The notes under the pieces were generated by a model, which had not been told where the DNA came from, made no database searches, and worked only from the letters and a program-made list of their open reading frames with translations. Positions 46,518 through 56,508 of a DNA stretch of 64,000 bases are shown here, piece by piece. Both the position numbers and the translations under genes were made by a program. The stretch lies in assembly GCA_029532625.1 (NCBI GenBank), contig JARFXM010000007.1, forward strand, positions 558,001 through 622,000, in the 5' to 3' direction. Origin of the DNA: Lomentospora prolificans (Eukaryota; Ascomycota; Sordariomycetes; Microascales; Microascaceae). Position 1 is the stretch's first letter; every line of letters starts with the position of its first letter.

Positions 46518-47159
46518 GGTGCATGGGAAGATGATCAATGAGAAAGAGTTGGCATTCTTCCTGCGTCGGATGTCGCTGGGTATATAAACACGCGATGGTG
46601 TTGGATTTAGCGTGCCTAAACCCCCCTATTTTTGTTGGTTTTTTTTTTTTTTTTAAACTACCCTGGGACCGGACTTTACTGGTCTTCTGTGTCTGCCGTC
46701 CCTACATCAACGTATTCCACATCATTCTAGGCTCCCGCCGGCCCAACGTTCTTTTTTTCAGGAGGCATTCTTCCCGGAAGCTCGGCAACTGGTCTCGCTA
46801 CACTTTGTCATAGACATATGACCAACTTCTATTACTTGGTATTGTAGGGCTGAACGAGTGAAGGGACGGTTGCCAAGCGCTGCGCGCACGGTTTCGGCAC
46901 ATCCGGCATTCTATTCTGGGGACCCATGGCTGGCGTATTGAAATTTGGAGGATTCAGTCCCAGATCTCGATTGCCATCATATCCATCACTTCCTTGAGAT
47001 GATGGCCGGAAATATGACGATGCTACGAATTCAAATAAGGACAAGAAAGAGCGACTCAACACAGCCGTTGTGACCCTAACCTTAATCATCGGGAGGTAAA
47101 GACCTGCCCCTAGTTCTGCTGCACACTACCTTCGTATTCAGTACGAATTACAGATCCCA
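46518..47159. other. Intergenic region, left edge of degenerate island
   Basis: About 640 bases holding the promoter of the membrane protein gene. It includes a T run (about 46639-46654). No gene is visible. Confidence 0.5.
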
Positions 47160-48640
47160 GAAGTGCTTCATATCAATGTCTGTTGCAACACGGACTCGAA
47201 GGGCTCATTTAGGCCTACCGCCAACTTACCACCCAACTCATCATCCGAGCCATCGCCAAAGGCTGATGCTGCCGGTTTCTTCTTTCGCTCTTGGAGAGAT
47301 GAGGCTCTAGCTGTCATTAATAACGTATTATGCGTGGGTTGGGGTGGCTCTACTCCTGCCTCTTCGACAGTGTCCTCCATGATATATCCAAATATCGTGA
47401 CCTTGCGCTTCTGACCCAATCGGATTGCCCTGGCGATAGCCTAGTCCTCCGTGTGTAGGTTATGCTGAGGCTCCACGAGGTAGATAACATTTTCCGCGGT
47501 AATATTGAGGCCATTCTACGTATAATAGTCTGTTTCAACCAGGGAAAGGGGGTAAACTTACCCAACTGCACCCGTCTGGATACTTGCAAGAGAATACGGA
47601 CCTCCAGGTTCCGGGTTACTTTGCGGAACGAATCCAGACGCCTATGTCTCTCATTAAGTTTGACTCGGCCGTCATACTGCACAAATCAGAGTCTTCGAGC
47701 CTCAAGATGACCGGCCAAAAGGTCGAGAGTCGCCAGCCACCCAGAGAACACAATGCTGTGCTCGGTTAGTACTATTCTTACATCTTCCCTTACCACCCAC
47801 AGAGACAAAAGCACACTCAGTTCCGACATTAATTCCACGGTTGGTGAATCTGCGTTCCAGCCTTCTGCCATGCTACCGGGGGTACTTGCAAAGCTTCGCA
47901 TGGACATTAGGAAGGGTCAACTCATTTGGCTTCCGAAAGCGCCCGCCACAACTGGGACAAAAATTTCGGCCACTCAACATCTCGGTATTCTCACAACTCC
48001 AGCTGGAGCATTCTGAGGGAGCCACATTGGATGATGCCAAGTGGACACCAAGGTCGCAAAGCCTACGTAGACGTAGAAGCCTCGTGAATAAGATGTTATA
48101 CTTCTTCACCGAGTCTTTATTGTTGACCAGTGAGTCTAGGGTGCGGTTAGTCTCGTTAATTATTCGCTTGGAAAGGACTCTCTCTTCATCCGACAGCCTT
48201 CTGGGAAATATTGCTATGTTCCGATGGCGGTAGATCCAAGATCCTATCGCTCCTCCCGAGGCAAAAGGCTTGAAGATGGGACTTTAAATCGGCGGAGACC
48301 TCAGTTCGGCCAGCATATACTGGACATATGATGCGTTCCTTGAAATCCCCTTTCTTCGCAAAAGTAAGGAGTCGAATGAACGTCACAAGGGCGCTCAGGT
48401 CCTCGATCCTATTTTGAATTGGCGTCCCAGTGAGGAACCGCCGACTTCTGGCCCCAAGCTTGTGACTAGCGACATATTGCTTCGAGCTTGAGTTTCGAAT
48501 CAAGTGGGCGATGAGCGTGAGCGCATATACGCACGTACCTGCTGAGTATACCGGTGATAGGGTATGAGTTACCTTCATCTAATACTACTCTATACCACAG
48601 CAATTCATGTAGGATTCCCTGTCTCTGGCAGTCGGATAAA
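47160..48640 (-). pseudogene. Decayed SNF2-family helicase-like ATPase
   Basis: Fragments of a SNF2/RAD5-like DNA-dependent ATPase appear in correct order on the minus strand but in several frames with internal stops. From 5' to 3' they are: LLWYRVVLDEG, the Walker B region (about 48580-48615); RRFLTGTPIQNRIEDL, motif III (about 48400-48450); LLRLRRLCDLGVHL (about 48060-48100); SIVFSGWLATLDLLAGHL (about 47700-47760); VQYDGRVKLNERHRRLDSFR (about 47620-47680); and the C-terminal helicase motif AIARAIRLGQKRKVTIFGYIMEDTVEE, preceded by an in-frame TAG (about 47365-47445). At least four stops and several frame changes rule out a working enzyme. The Walker A region is not identifiable. Some stops fit C-to-T change at CpA, compatible with repeat-induced point mutation, but the sample is small. 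Confidence 0.8.
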
Positions 48641-48879
48641 AGGGTTGCATCTATCCTCAGTACTATATCGATATTCTGAACTTGATCGTTGATCGATACG
48701 CAGCTTCATATCTCGACCCTGTTCATGGGCTCTAGTGGCCTATTGTCTAGACCATACTAGTTGGTAACCTGGCCGTTCTTGAATGTATGCTCCAAGATGC
48801 CGAAAGACAATACGAGGGTTGGAAACAACATCCAGGGGTTTAACATGCTGGGTATGGGATGTCTGTTGCGTGCCAATTA

Positions 48880-50130
48880 GGGAAAATGAGCAGGGTGTTC
48901 CGGCTCCTCCAACATCACGTAGACTATGTCTATGAGGGCTGTTCATCTCTTCAACGCGTAACAATAAATGGCAAGCAGGACATCGTGGATCATTTACTTT
49001 CTCGCGGGGTCGACTCGCGGGGTCGACTTCAATCCCAATACCACTCTAAAGCTAGCAGCAACTAACGGCCATATACTTATGCAATGTCTTTTGGGAATCC
49101 GCTGAAGACCTAGACGTACAGGCTGAAAAGAGGCCATTAGAAGCGTGCCATGAAAAGGGTCAGCATGAAAATGTCTCGCGAATTCTCGCCAGATCCCACC
49201 ATAACAACAGCTTCCCAGCTGCCGAACCAGCATCCCACTCATTCAACTCCCCTCTTGTCAAAGCAGTCGAGGGATGTCATCTCCGGGCCATAGAAACACT
49301 ACTAGACGACGTCGGTCCCCTCAATAAGGGTGAAAACGACAGTATCAACTTGGACTGAGAGCTGTTTCCTGAGCGTATTGAAACTGGATAGCTGGTCATC
49401 TGTGCTAAGGATAACCCACCAACGGCGGTTAACATTCCCTGATCCTTAGAGGGCATGTTCTGTGGGTTATTAAAAGGGATTTTAGAATCAAATCTTGACA
49501 AAACACCTAACTCAACGCTACATACTATGCTCTACAATACCCTTCTGGTTAAAGACAAGGTCATAACCAAGAGCATACAGAGGCAAGCTCGGCAATATAT
49601 CCGCAGCTATGTGTTGCTTATTCCTGTGGCACAATATGGAGATATCCATCGGTTACAGGTTGTAATCGGCGAGTGCTACAGGGATATTGGATATTGGATC
49701 TGAGTATTGGGGCGAGCTTCGCATTCGTGGGGCGAGGCAAAGACGCTCGATTGAGTTCGATGACATCTAGTCTGATAAGGGAAAATGTGCTCATGAGCCA
49801 TGGTATAGGAGGGCTTCGATACGTGACGTTGGGTGGTCCAATCCTGAACTCACTCCGGTCAGACTTCTACTCTGATAAAGTCTTTTAAGAGCTGCAGTCT
49901 AAGCCGATGGGCGCTCTTATGAGCGATCTTCGTCTAGGCAGGGAATCCAAGGTATCCACTTCTCATCGGAAAGAACTTATCTCATCCGGCCATAGCGTTT
50001 TCATGCTTTGGTTCGGCCTCGTGTCTCCAGTCACCTCAGTTTATGGGTCCCTACGGAACGATAAACTTCTGGATATGAGAGACGCCGACCTTAGCGCAAC
50101 GAGAGCGCCCCTAATACCGTATTAACGTGA
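48880..50130 (+). pseudogene. Decayed ankyrin-repeat gene
   Basis: Ankyrin-type signatures occur in sequence on the plus strand but are broken by frameshifts and stops. VTINGKQDIVDHLLSRGVD (about 48950-49015) runs into a 13-bp tandem duplication (49003-49028) that shifts the frame; after it the repeat continues as FNPNTTLKLAATNGHI in another frame. Further repeats are PLEACHEKGQHENVSRILA (about 49130-49190), SPLVKAVEGCHLRAIETLLDD (about 49245-49310) and PVAQYGDIHRLQVVI (about 49620-49670). Downstream frames to about 50125 are too degraded to assign. No effector domain (NACHT, HET, kinase) was found nearby. Confidence 0.75.
49003..49028. repeat. 13-bp tandem duplication breaking the ankyrin frame
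   Basis: The unit CGCGGGGTCGACT occurs twice head to tail (49003-49015 and 49016-49028). Because 13 is not a multiple of three it shifts the reading frame inside an ankyrin repeat. Confidence 0.95.
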
Positions 50131-50711
50131 AGTCCTTCACTTCACACGGAGTAAGTGAACAGAGCCAGAGAGCTACTTGGAAGATGTCGTCGATCCAGTA
50201 CGTGTTATAGAGAGTGGTACACTCCGCCCTACACTGGCCAAATCGCGGTAGCCCTCGAACGGGAGGAGAGGGTACACTTCTCGAGATTGAAAGACTTTTC
50301 TTTTTTTTTTTTTTTAAAAAAAAATCTCTTCATGAGCTTGAATGAACCAATGAAGAGGTTATCGACGCTGCGTTGACCGCTGGGAGTCGACTAGACGGGG
50401 ACGAAGAGTGAGGTCATTGAATTTCGGAAAGCTATCAGACGTTGCGAAGAGTGGGCATGTCTACATTGGACGGCGTGGGGACGATGCATGGAGTTGGAGA
50501 AAGGCCAGCGCTACAGCTGGTTGCGGCTGTCAATACAAGCGACTTCCTGAATGTCTTCGGTGGTGATGGCGTCTCCTGGAGATCATCGATCTCTCAAAAT
50601 TGATCCCTCCTAACAGCTCGTACACTCTCAACCCCTTCATACACGCTATCACCGCAAATTGGCCCCAATGATAGACTCTCCTTCTAAATATATATAAGCC
50701 CCACTATACAC
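50131..50711. other. Intergenic region before TACO1
   Basis: About 580 bases with a T/A homopolymer junction (about 50300-50323) and the TACO1 promoter; a TATATATAA element sits at 50689-50697, only 15 bases before the ATG. No gene seen. Confidence 0.5.
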
Positions 50712-51024
50712 ATGGCCCTGCCCCCTTCCGCGATAGCCCGGTGCCCCTCCCGGCTCCTTCTCTCCCAATGCGCACCACCATGCCTTCGAACCCTCACAAC
50801 CTCGGCGTGCCTCCGCGCCGGCCACAATAAGTGGTCCAAAATCCGGCACGAAAAAGGCGCCGCAGACCGCAAGCGCAGCACGCAAAACATCATTCTCGCA
50901 AAAGCCATCACCGATGCCTCCAGAAGTACGCAAGCCCCCTTCCCATTTAGGTGCTCACTCACTCTTTCACACTCACTTACACTTCACCTTGTATCTTCCT
51001 CACACACCTCTCCACTCCAAACTG

Positions 51025-51061
<37 letters not shown>

Positions 51062-51785
51062 AAAAGGGGGTTATTAACAAACTCACACAGAAGGAGGCCC
51101 CAACTACAAAGACGGCAACCCAGCCCTCGCCGCCGCGGTCTCAGCCGCCAAAGCCGCCAACGTAACCTCGGCCTTCATCGAGCGCGCCATCGCCCGTGGC
51201 CAAGCGCGGTCCCTGTCCGGTGCCGCCCTCGAGAAGCTCACCGTCGAGGCAGTGCTTCCCGGCAACGTGGCCCTGATCCTCGACGTCGAGACCGACAGCC
51301 GCCTGCGCAGCCTACAGGACCTCAACTCGCTCGTCAAGAAGAGCGGCGGCAAGCCCGGGTCCACGCTCTTCTATTTTGAGCATCGCGGCCGCGTCGTGCT
51401 AGCTCTTGACGAGCGGAGCACCAAGACGAAGGCGGAGTGGGAGGAGGAGGTCATGGGGGCCGTTTTGGAGGAGGATGGGGTGCTGGATGTGGATGTGGAG
51501 GGCGGTGAGGTGACGGTTTGGACTGAGGCGGCGGGGACGGGAGCCGTGGTGTCGGCTGTGAAGGAGAGGTTGGGGGGTGAGCCGAGGAGCGTAGATCTTG
51601 TTTGGAGGGCGAAGGAGGATATGAAGGTGAGCGTGGATAGTAAGGTTGCGGCCGAGGAGCTGGGCAAGTTTTTTGAGGCGCTGGAGGAGTATCCAGAGGT
51701 TACGGCTTCGTATATCAATGCGGAGAAGGGGGAGATTTCTGAGGAGGCGTGGGCGAGGATTCAGGACAACTTGATCTTGCCTTAG
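50712..51785 (+). CDS. Mitochondrial YebC/TACO1-family translational activator
   Basis: A homologue of mammalian TACO1, a mitochondrial protein needed for efficient translation of the COX1 mRNA. Two exons, 50712-50925 and 51091-51785, give 302 residues. The first about 35 residues are Arg/Ser/Leu-rich, a mitochondrial targeting signal. The YebC signature follows: AGHNKWSKIRHEKGAADRKR, then ITDASRK joined across the intron to GGPNYKDGNPAL, then AIERA-like FIERAIARG. Later parts match family domains 2 and 3 (GNVALILDVETDSR, LNSLVKKSGGKPG, FEALEEYPEVTASYINAE). Intron 50926-51090 contains a 35-base A run. It is convergent with PET100, another cytochrome c oxidase biogenesis gene, 450 bases away. 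Family and location are firm; the COX1-specific role is inferred. Confidence 0.92.
51025..51059. repeat. A35 homopolymer inside the TACO1 intron
   Basis: Thirty-five consecutive A residues lie about 30 bases before the intron's acceptor, followed by a further short A run. Length of such a run is prone to change and to sequencing error. Confidence 0.9.
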
Positions 51786-52232
51786 GGGGGTGAGAGGATG
51801 GTGTGTATGACTTGTTTGTACAATAGCTTTTTTTTTTTTTTTTTTTTCGTTCCTAGATGTTACATACTAGATGGATGATGGCATCCTGTGTACATTATAT
51901 ACTATACAGGCAGACACTCAGTTCCGCCGTCGATAAGAGGGGAGAGTGACCTTGGGCAGGGAGGGATATGAGATCCGAAGGTCCACAAGCACGTCAATAT
52001 CTCCAGTCTCGGGCCATGCCCATTCCTCCCCCCCTCCAACACCATAGTCGTACAGGCGCGGGTCCGATCGTCGGTCGACCAAAGCAGGGTCTTGGATTAT
52101 TCACTCCTCCGGCATTCTCGAATCGCCCTTTCACTTATTCCATGTTCGTCCCAGGTAAATCCACCGGGTATCGTTTCGAGAATCGAGAATCGAGGCTACG
52201 TCGTAGGCGCCATCAGTAAAACAGCATTCGCC
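51786..52232. other. Shared 3' region of TACO1 and PET100
   Basis: About 450 bases between two convergent stop codons, with a T run (about 51831-51847). Nothing else is seen. Confidence 0.6.
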
Positions 52233-52641
52233 CTACTCCTCCACCGGCTTCTCCCCCCTCGCCGCCTCCTGCATGGCCCTCCTCTCCATCAAAACCCTCT
52301 GCCTCGCCACAATCCTCTCGTACTCGGCCTTTATCTCCTCCCGCGAATGCGGCACCTTGTTTGTCTCCTCCGGCTTGGGCCAGAAGCCCTGCACGGCGAA
52401 CCGGCTGTCGAGGTTCGTCCCAAAGTAGTACATGATGCCGATGGGGAATATGAGGTACACCCCAAACTAGAAACCGGCGAGAGATCGAGGTTAGCGGCTT
52501 TTCGTCTTTTGTTTTCTTCTTTTTTTACTTTCCCTCCCGCCCCGGGAAGCGGAACAAAATCCTGGGATGGAAAAGAAGGGTTTGCAGGATGAGAAAAGTG
52601 GTGTGATGTACCTTGAAGACTTCGAGATTGATTCCACCCAT
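52233..52641 (-). CDS. PET100: PET100 cytochrome c oxidase assembly factor
   Basis: A small inner-membrane mitochondrial chaperone for assembly of complex IV. Two exons, 52641-52612 and 52466-52233, separated by a 145-nt intron, give 87 residues, typical for fungal Pet100. Exon 1 encodes just MGGINLEVFK. Exon 2 continues FGVYLIFPIGIMYYFGTNLD, one membrane segment, followed by FWPKPEETN and a charged helix (REEIKAEYERIVARQRVLMERR). The MGG.NLEVFKFG signature is only formed after splicing, which fixes both the start codon and the junction. It is easy to miss because the first exon is only 30 bases long. Confidence 0.93.
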
Positions 52642-54088
52642 CGTGAGGGACCCGGATTGAATATCTTGACAGAATTTATCCCTCTTAATCGAACCGCATA
52701 TGTGGTATTTTCGCTCGTCAACCGTCCAGGTCTCGCTATCGTGCGTTGCGCAATTCGTCCCTTTTGTTCGTCTCGTGCTCTCTCAGGTTGTCGCGTCGTG
52801 CTTAAAGCTCCTTCCAATGCGGCTCCCCATGGAAAAGTATCGGTCCAACGAAAGGGAAAAAGTTTCTAATAATCAAGACTAATAAGTGGGGATTAATAAG
52901 TGGGGCACACCCGCCCTCGTACCTTAGCCGCCCTTTGTCCTCTTTGTCCCACACTGGACATACACATAACGCTAGCTACGCACCTTGAGCATTTCAGTCA
53001 CATCTCATCCTCTCTCTTGTCTCTCCTTGGACCTGGAGTACATGTTGACAAACCTCGGTCTTTAGACGTGTAGAGACTGCAATTCCCAATTCCCAATTCC
53101 TAATTCCCAATTCCCCTGGTCGACGCGGAAGAGGTGGTCAATGTAGCATAGTCGTCACCCTTTTCCCTTCAGTTTGATTTTTCGATTTCTGATACCGGAC
53201 GGAATATCTCCTCACCACCTCTCTCAATGCATCCATCGCTGGCTACAACTACCGGATACCCATCACACGTGCCTCGGCCACGACAAAGGCGCACCACGAG
53301 GCACAAGCTATATCCCTCTTGAAAAAAAAAAAAAAGACGCTCTCTCGACAATCTACTGTCTCTTGTGGTCAATGTATCTGCCTTATAGCTATAAACACAC
53401 AACCCATCCTTAACATCTCTCTATCACCCAGTTCCAAACTATGGACGGGTTCCCATCCTAGCTCACAGCTTTCAACCTCCTACATGCACTAATCGTCCCT
53501 TCCGAGATAGTAAGAGAAAGAACACGTCGAGGGGACGCGTAATAGTCCCCTGGCGAGGAAAGATAAAACACACACACGTCGAATGGAAGAAAACCCCCCC
53601 CAAACCCGTAGCTGCCCTATGTATGAACGATATGCCCTCCCATTTCTGCACCTTTGTTCGGTTATCTTTCGGATGATGTCAAGCACATAATGATCAATAA
53701 GAGGTGGAAGAAAAGATAGCAAAAGGAAGGAAAAAAAAAACCCTTGCGAAATATGCGCCATACCCGTTTCCCTATCTTGCGTCTGGTTCGGAACAACAGT
53801 TTCGTATACTTGCAAGAAGGAAAATAAAAAGACAAAACACTCTCCCTATTTCGCCCAGTGATGGATCCGGTTTAAGATGGCCTGATGCGCAGAACAAGAT
53901 ACCAATATGACCACTCCCTGCTAGAAATGATCCGGAGAACACGCAAGTATAAGTAAAGAGGTAAAAGGTAAAACAAAAGAGAAGTATATGGATAGTGAAA
54001 CAAGAATAGTGCCTGGTTGACGCCGACTCAAACGGCGTAAGGACTGGAATGATCGCGGCGCAGGTGCATTTCGATTGGTGAAAAGGAA
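52642..54088. other. Intergenic region, no gene seen
   Basis: About 1.4 kb between the PET100 promoter and the 3' end of the next minus-strand gene. It contains a repeated AATTCCC word (53080-53115) and two A runs (about 53322-53334 and 53732-53741). No gene recognised. Confidence 0.5.
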
Positions 54089-56508
54089 TTATTTCGAGAT
54101 GACTGGTCCACCCTCCCTATCAACTAAACCCCTCGCCTCCTCCATCATCATCCGTTCAGTCAAACTCCTCGGTGTCCCCGAGAATACGCCGGTGGCTGTA
54201 AGACTCGCCCGAAAACTGCTCAGGTCACCATCGTCCATCCCACTTCGCCCGTCAAGCCCGCCCACAAACGTGTTGAACTCACCGAGGGCTGCTGCCCTTT
54301 CATGCACCTCGGGGTTGACAACCACGGGCATCGTAATGGAGCGGCCCTTATAGGAGCCTACGGTCGGGGCCTGGAACTTGGGTGCCGTCCTCGCAGGCGC
54401 AGAGACCGTGGCCTGCGGCGGAGGCGGGATGTTCACGGCAGGTGATGTTGAATAGAGATTTAACGGCCCTCGGTGCCGGTCTTCTGCCTCGGTCTCACCT
54501 TCAGATTCAAATTCCTCCTCGGGATTAGGAGGCTGGGGAGGTGTAGGCTTCGACATCCCCTCGGCCACCTCGAAGTCGAACACATCTCCGCCGTCGAAAT
54601 CAGCGTGCTCCCGTTCTGAAGCCCTCTCTTTCACCTCCGAGGGCTGAGAAGCAGCATTTTCATTGACAGTCTGCAAACCACTCGCCTTCGGGTTGGAAGG
54701 TTCCGCACTCGTAGATGCCGTGCTGGCGCCAGAAGACCGAGCCGGAGGCGGGTTCAATCTAGGGGATGGCGGCGGCCTCTTGGCCACAGCAGATCTGGAC
54801 TTGCCCATGGACAGGAAGTCGCCGTCGGAAGAGCCGTCGGAATCCTCTTCCTCCTCCGCCTGTTGTCGGTGTAACTGTTGCACTGGGGTCCCTAATAACG
54901 TCCTCACGCGATCTGTCGGCTTTTTCGCCGTAGGTCCGGGTGACCTCTTGATCCTCTCCGCCTCTCTTAGCGACGTTAAAGAGTTTTTGGCCTTGCTGAG
55001 CGCCGCCGACGGTATTATCACGTCGCCTTCGTCTGCGTCCGGGTCCGGGTCCTGGGTAACGGGTATCCAGACGGTGCTCGTGTCGAGCGGTAATTTTGAG
55101 AGCGCCCTCAAAGCCTGGGAAGATGACACCTTTTTTGGCGGAGGATCCTCGTTCTCTTCCAGGTCTGAGAGACCAAGAATTACCGCTGCGCTGAGGGTTG
55201 GAGTCGAAGAATTGCCTTCTTGGAGGACGGGGATTGTGTACAGGGTGTTGTCGCCGGGGGGTGGTTGCCTAACGTCCTGGAGGCTAGTCGAGGGTGATGA
55301 GGTAGGCAGTACTTGGCTGCCGCCGACATCGAAACGCACGCGTCGGGGGCTTTGGGGTTTTGAGGAGCTTGAGGAGCGACGAAGCGCACTCCGCCTGGAT
55401 TTTGAGTCACTTTTGTCTGAGAGTGCTGACGAAGTTGACACATCGTCTGTGGCGCGGCGGACGGTTGATGGTCTCGTGGGTAATTGCACCGAAGCGGGCG
55501 AGCTCGAGGCAGCGCTGAGGACGTCTGCATCGATGGCGGCGGGTGGGGGGGATAGCGGAGAGGAAGATGCAGAGGAGGCTGAGGCTGTGGCACCGGCAGA
55601 TGCAGCGCCCGCAATGTCCATTGTCGGGAGGTTTGGCGTCTTGGTCCTGTTCGAAGACCTCGATCGCGGAGGGGTGGGTGGTGATCTAAGACGGTCAATA
55701 GAGCCGTCTACAAGGGGGAGGAAAGTAGGGGTAAAAACCCCGTGAAGCTCGGCTTCTCGGTCGTCTGGCGAATCGGGCATGTGGTCAATTGCTCCAGCGT
55801 CATGAGAGGGCGGCAGATACCTCGTTAAAGAAGGAGGATGGGATGGTGGCGTTGAGGGACGAGGTAACCGGGAAGTGGGAGGCGAGTCCTCGTGATCGAC
55901 AGAATAGGATGCGGCAGAAGCAGAAGCAGAAGCAGAAGCAGAGACAGGAGCGGCGGCGCTGGGCGTGGTAGTGGAGCCGTAGGTGCTATTATTACTGGTT
56001 GTGGATTGAGTGGTAGTGGTGGATATGGAGGTGGGAGCATCAGGAACAGGGGGGTCTCAGCAGAAGCAGGCATCGTCTTAGGTGGTGACTCAGCTCGGTA
56101 GAAGCCGGTTGAAGATGCGGTTGCTGGTGTTGGTGTCAGAGTTGTGGGCATTGGTGCTGATGCTGGCATTGCTGGTGCCGTTGATGCTTGCACTGTCGAA
56201 GCTCCTGTTGTGTTGGTGGGTGCCGAATTACTGTTGCTGCTTGTCGTCGTGGACAGCGGCACTGTACGGAAAAAGGGCACCTGCGCTGCTATGGCTGTTA
56301 GTGCAGGGCTGATGGCCGGATACGAGCTCAGCGTGTCAGCAAGAGCGGTCTGGACCCGCGCGGACAAGTCTGGATCCAAACCAGCGAGCAGTTGTTGTGA
56401 ATGCCGTAGAAATTGGTCGGCAAGGTCCTGGCGGTAGGCGGCAACCTTGCTGTCGAGGTCGGCCAGTTTGGCCTGAAGGTCAGCAATCAGCCTCGTGGCG
56501 TCATCCAT
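54089..56508 (-). CDS. Large Ser/Pro/Ala-rich protein with apparent frame break
   Basis: An unidentified protein of about 800 residues. The N-terminal part (56508 to about 56055) begins MDDATRLIADLQAKLADLDSK, a predicted coiled coil of about 60 residues, then Thr/Pro/Ala-rich sequence. The remainder (about 56054-54089) is in the next frame: Ser/Thr/Ala-rich, then MPDSPDDREAELHG and long disordered segments, with a conserved-looking end (GSYKGRSITMPVVVNPE, GEFNTFVGGLDGRSG, SLTERMMMEEARGLVD). The frame changes at or near a run of six G on the plus strand (56049-56054). A single-base indel, or an unusual intron with a GAG acceptor, would explain it. Past this point the first frame turns into a Leu run and a stop, while the other frame stays Ser/Ala-rich. 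Function unknown. Confidence 0.65.

Noticed and set aside
54663..55745. 360-residue plus-strand Ser/Gly-rich frame
   Set aside because: Mirror of the Ser/Pro-rich minus-strand protein, whose frame has better context and a continuation.
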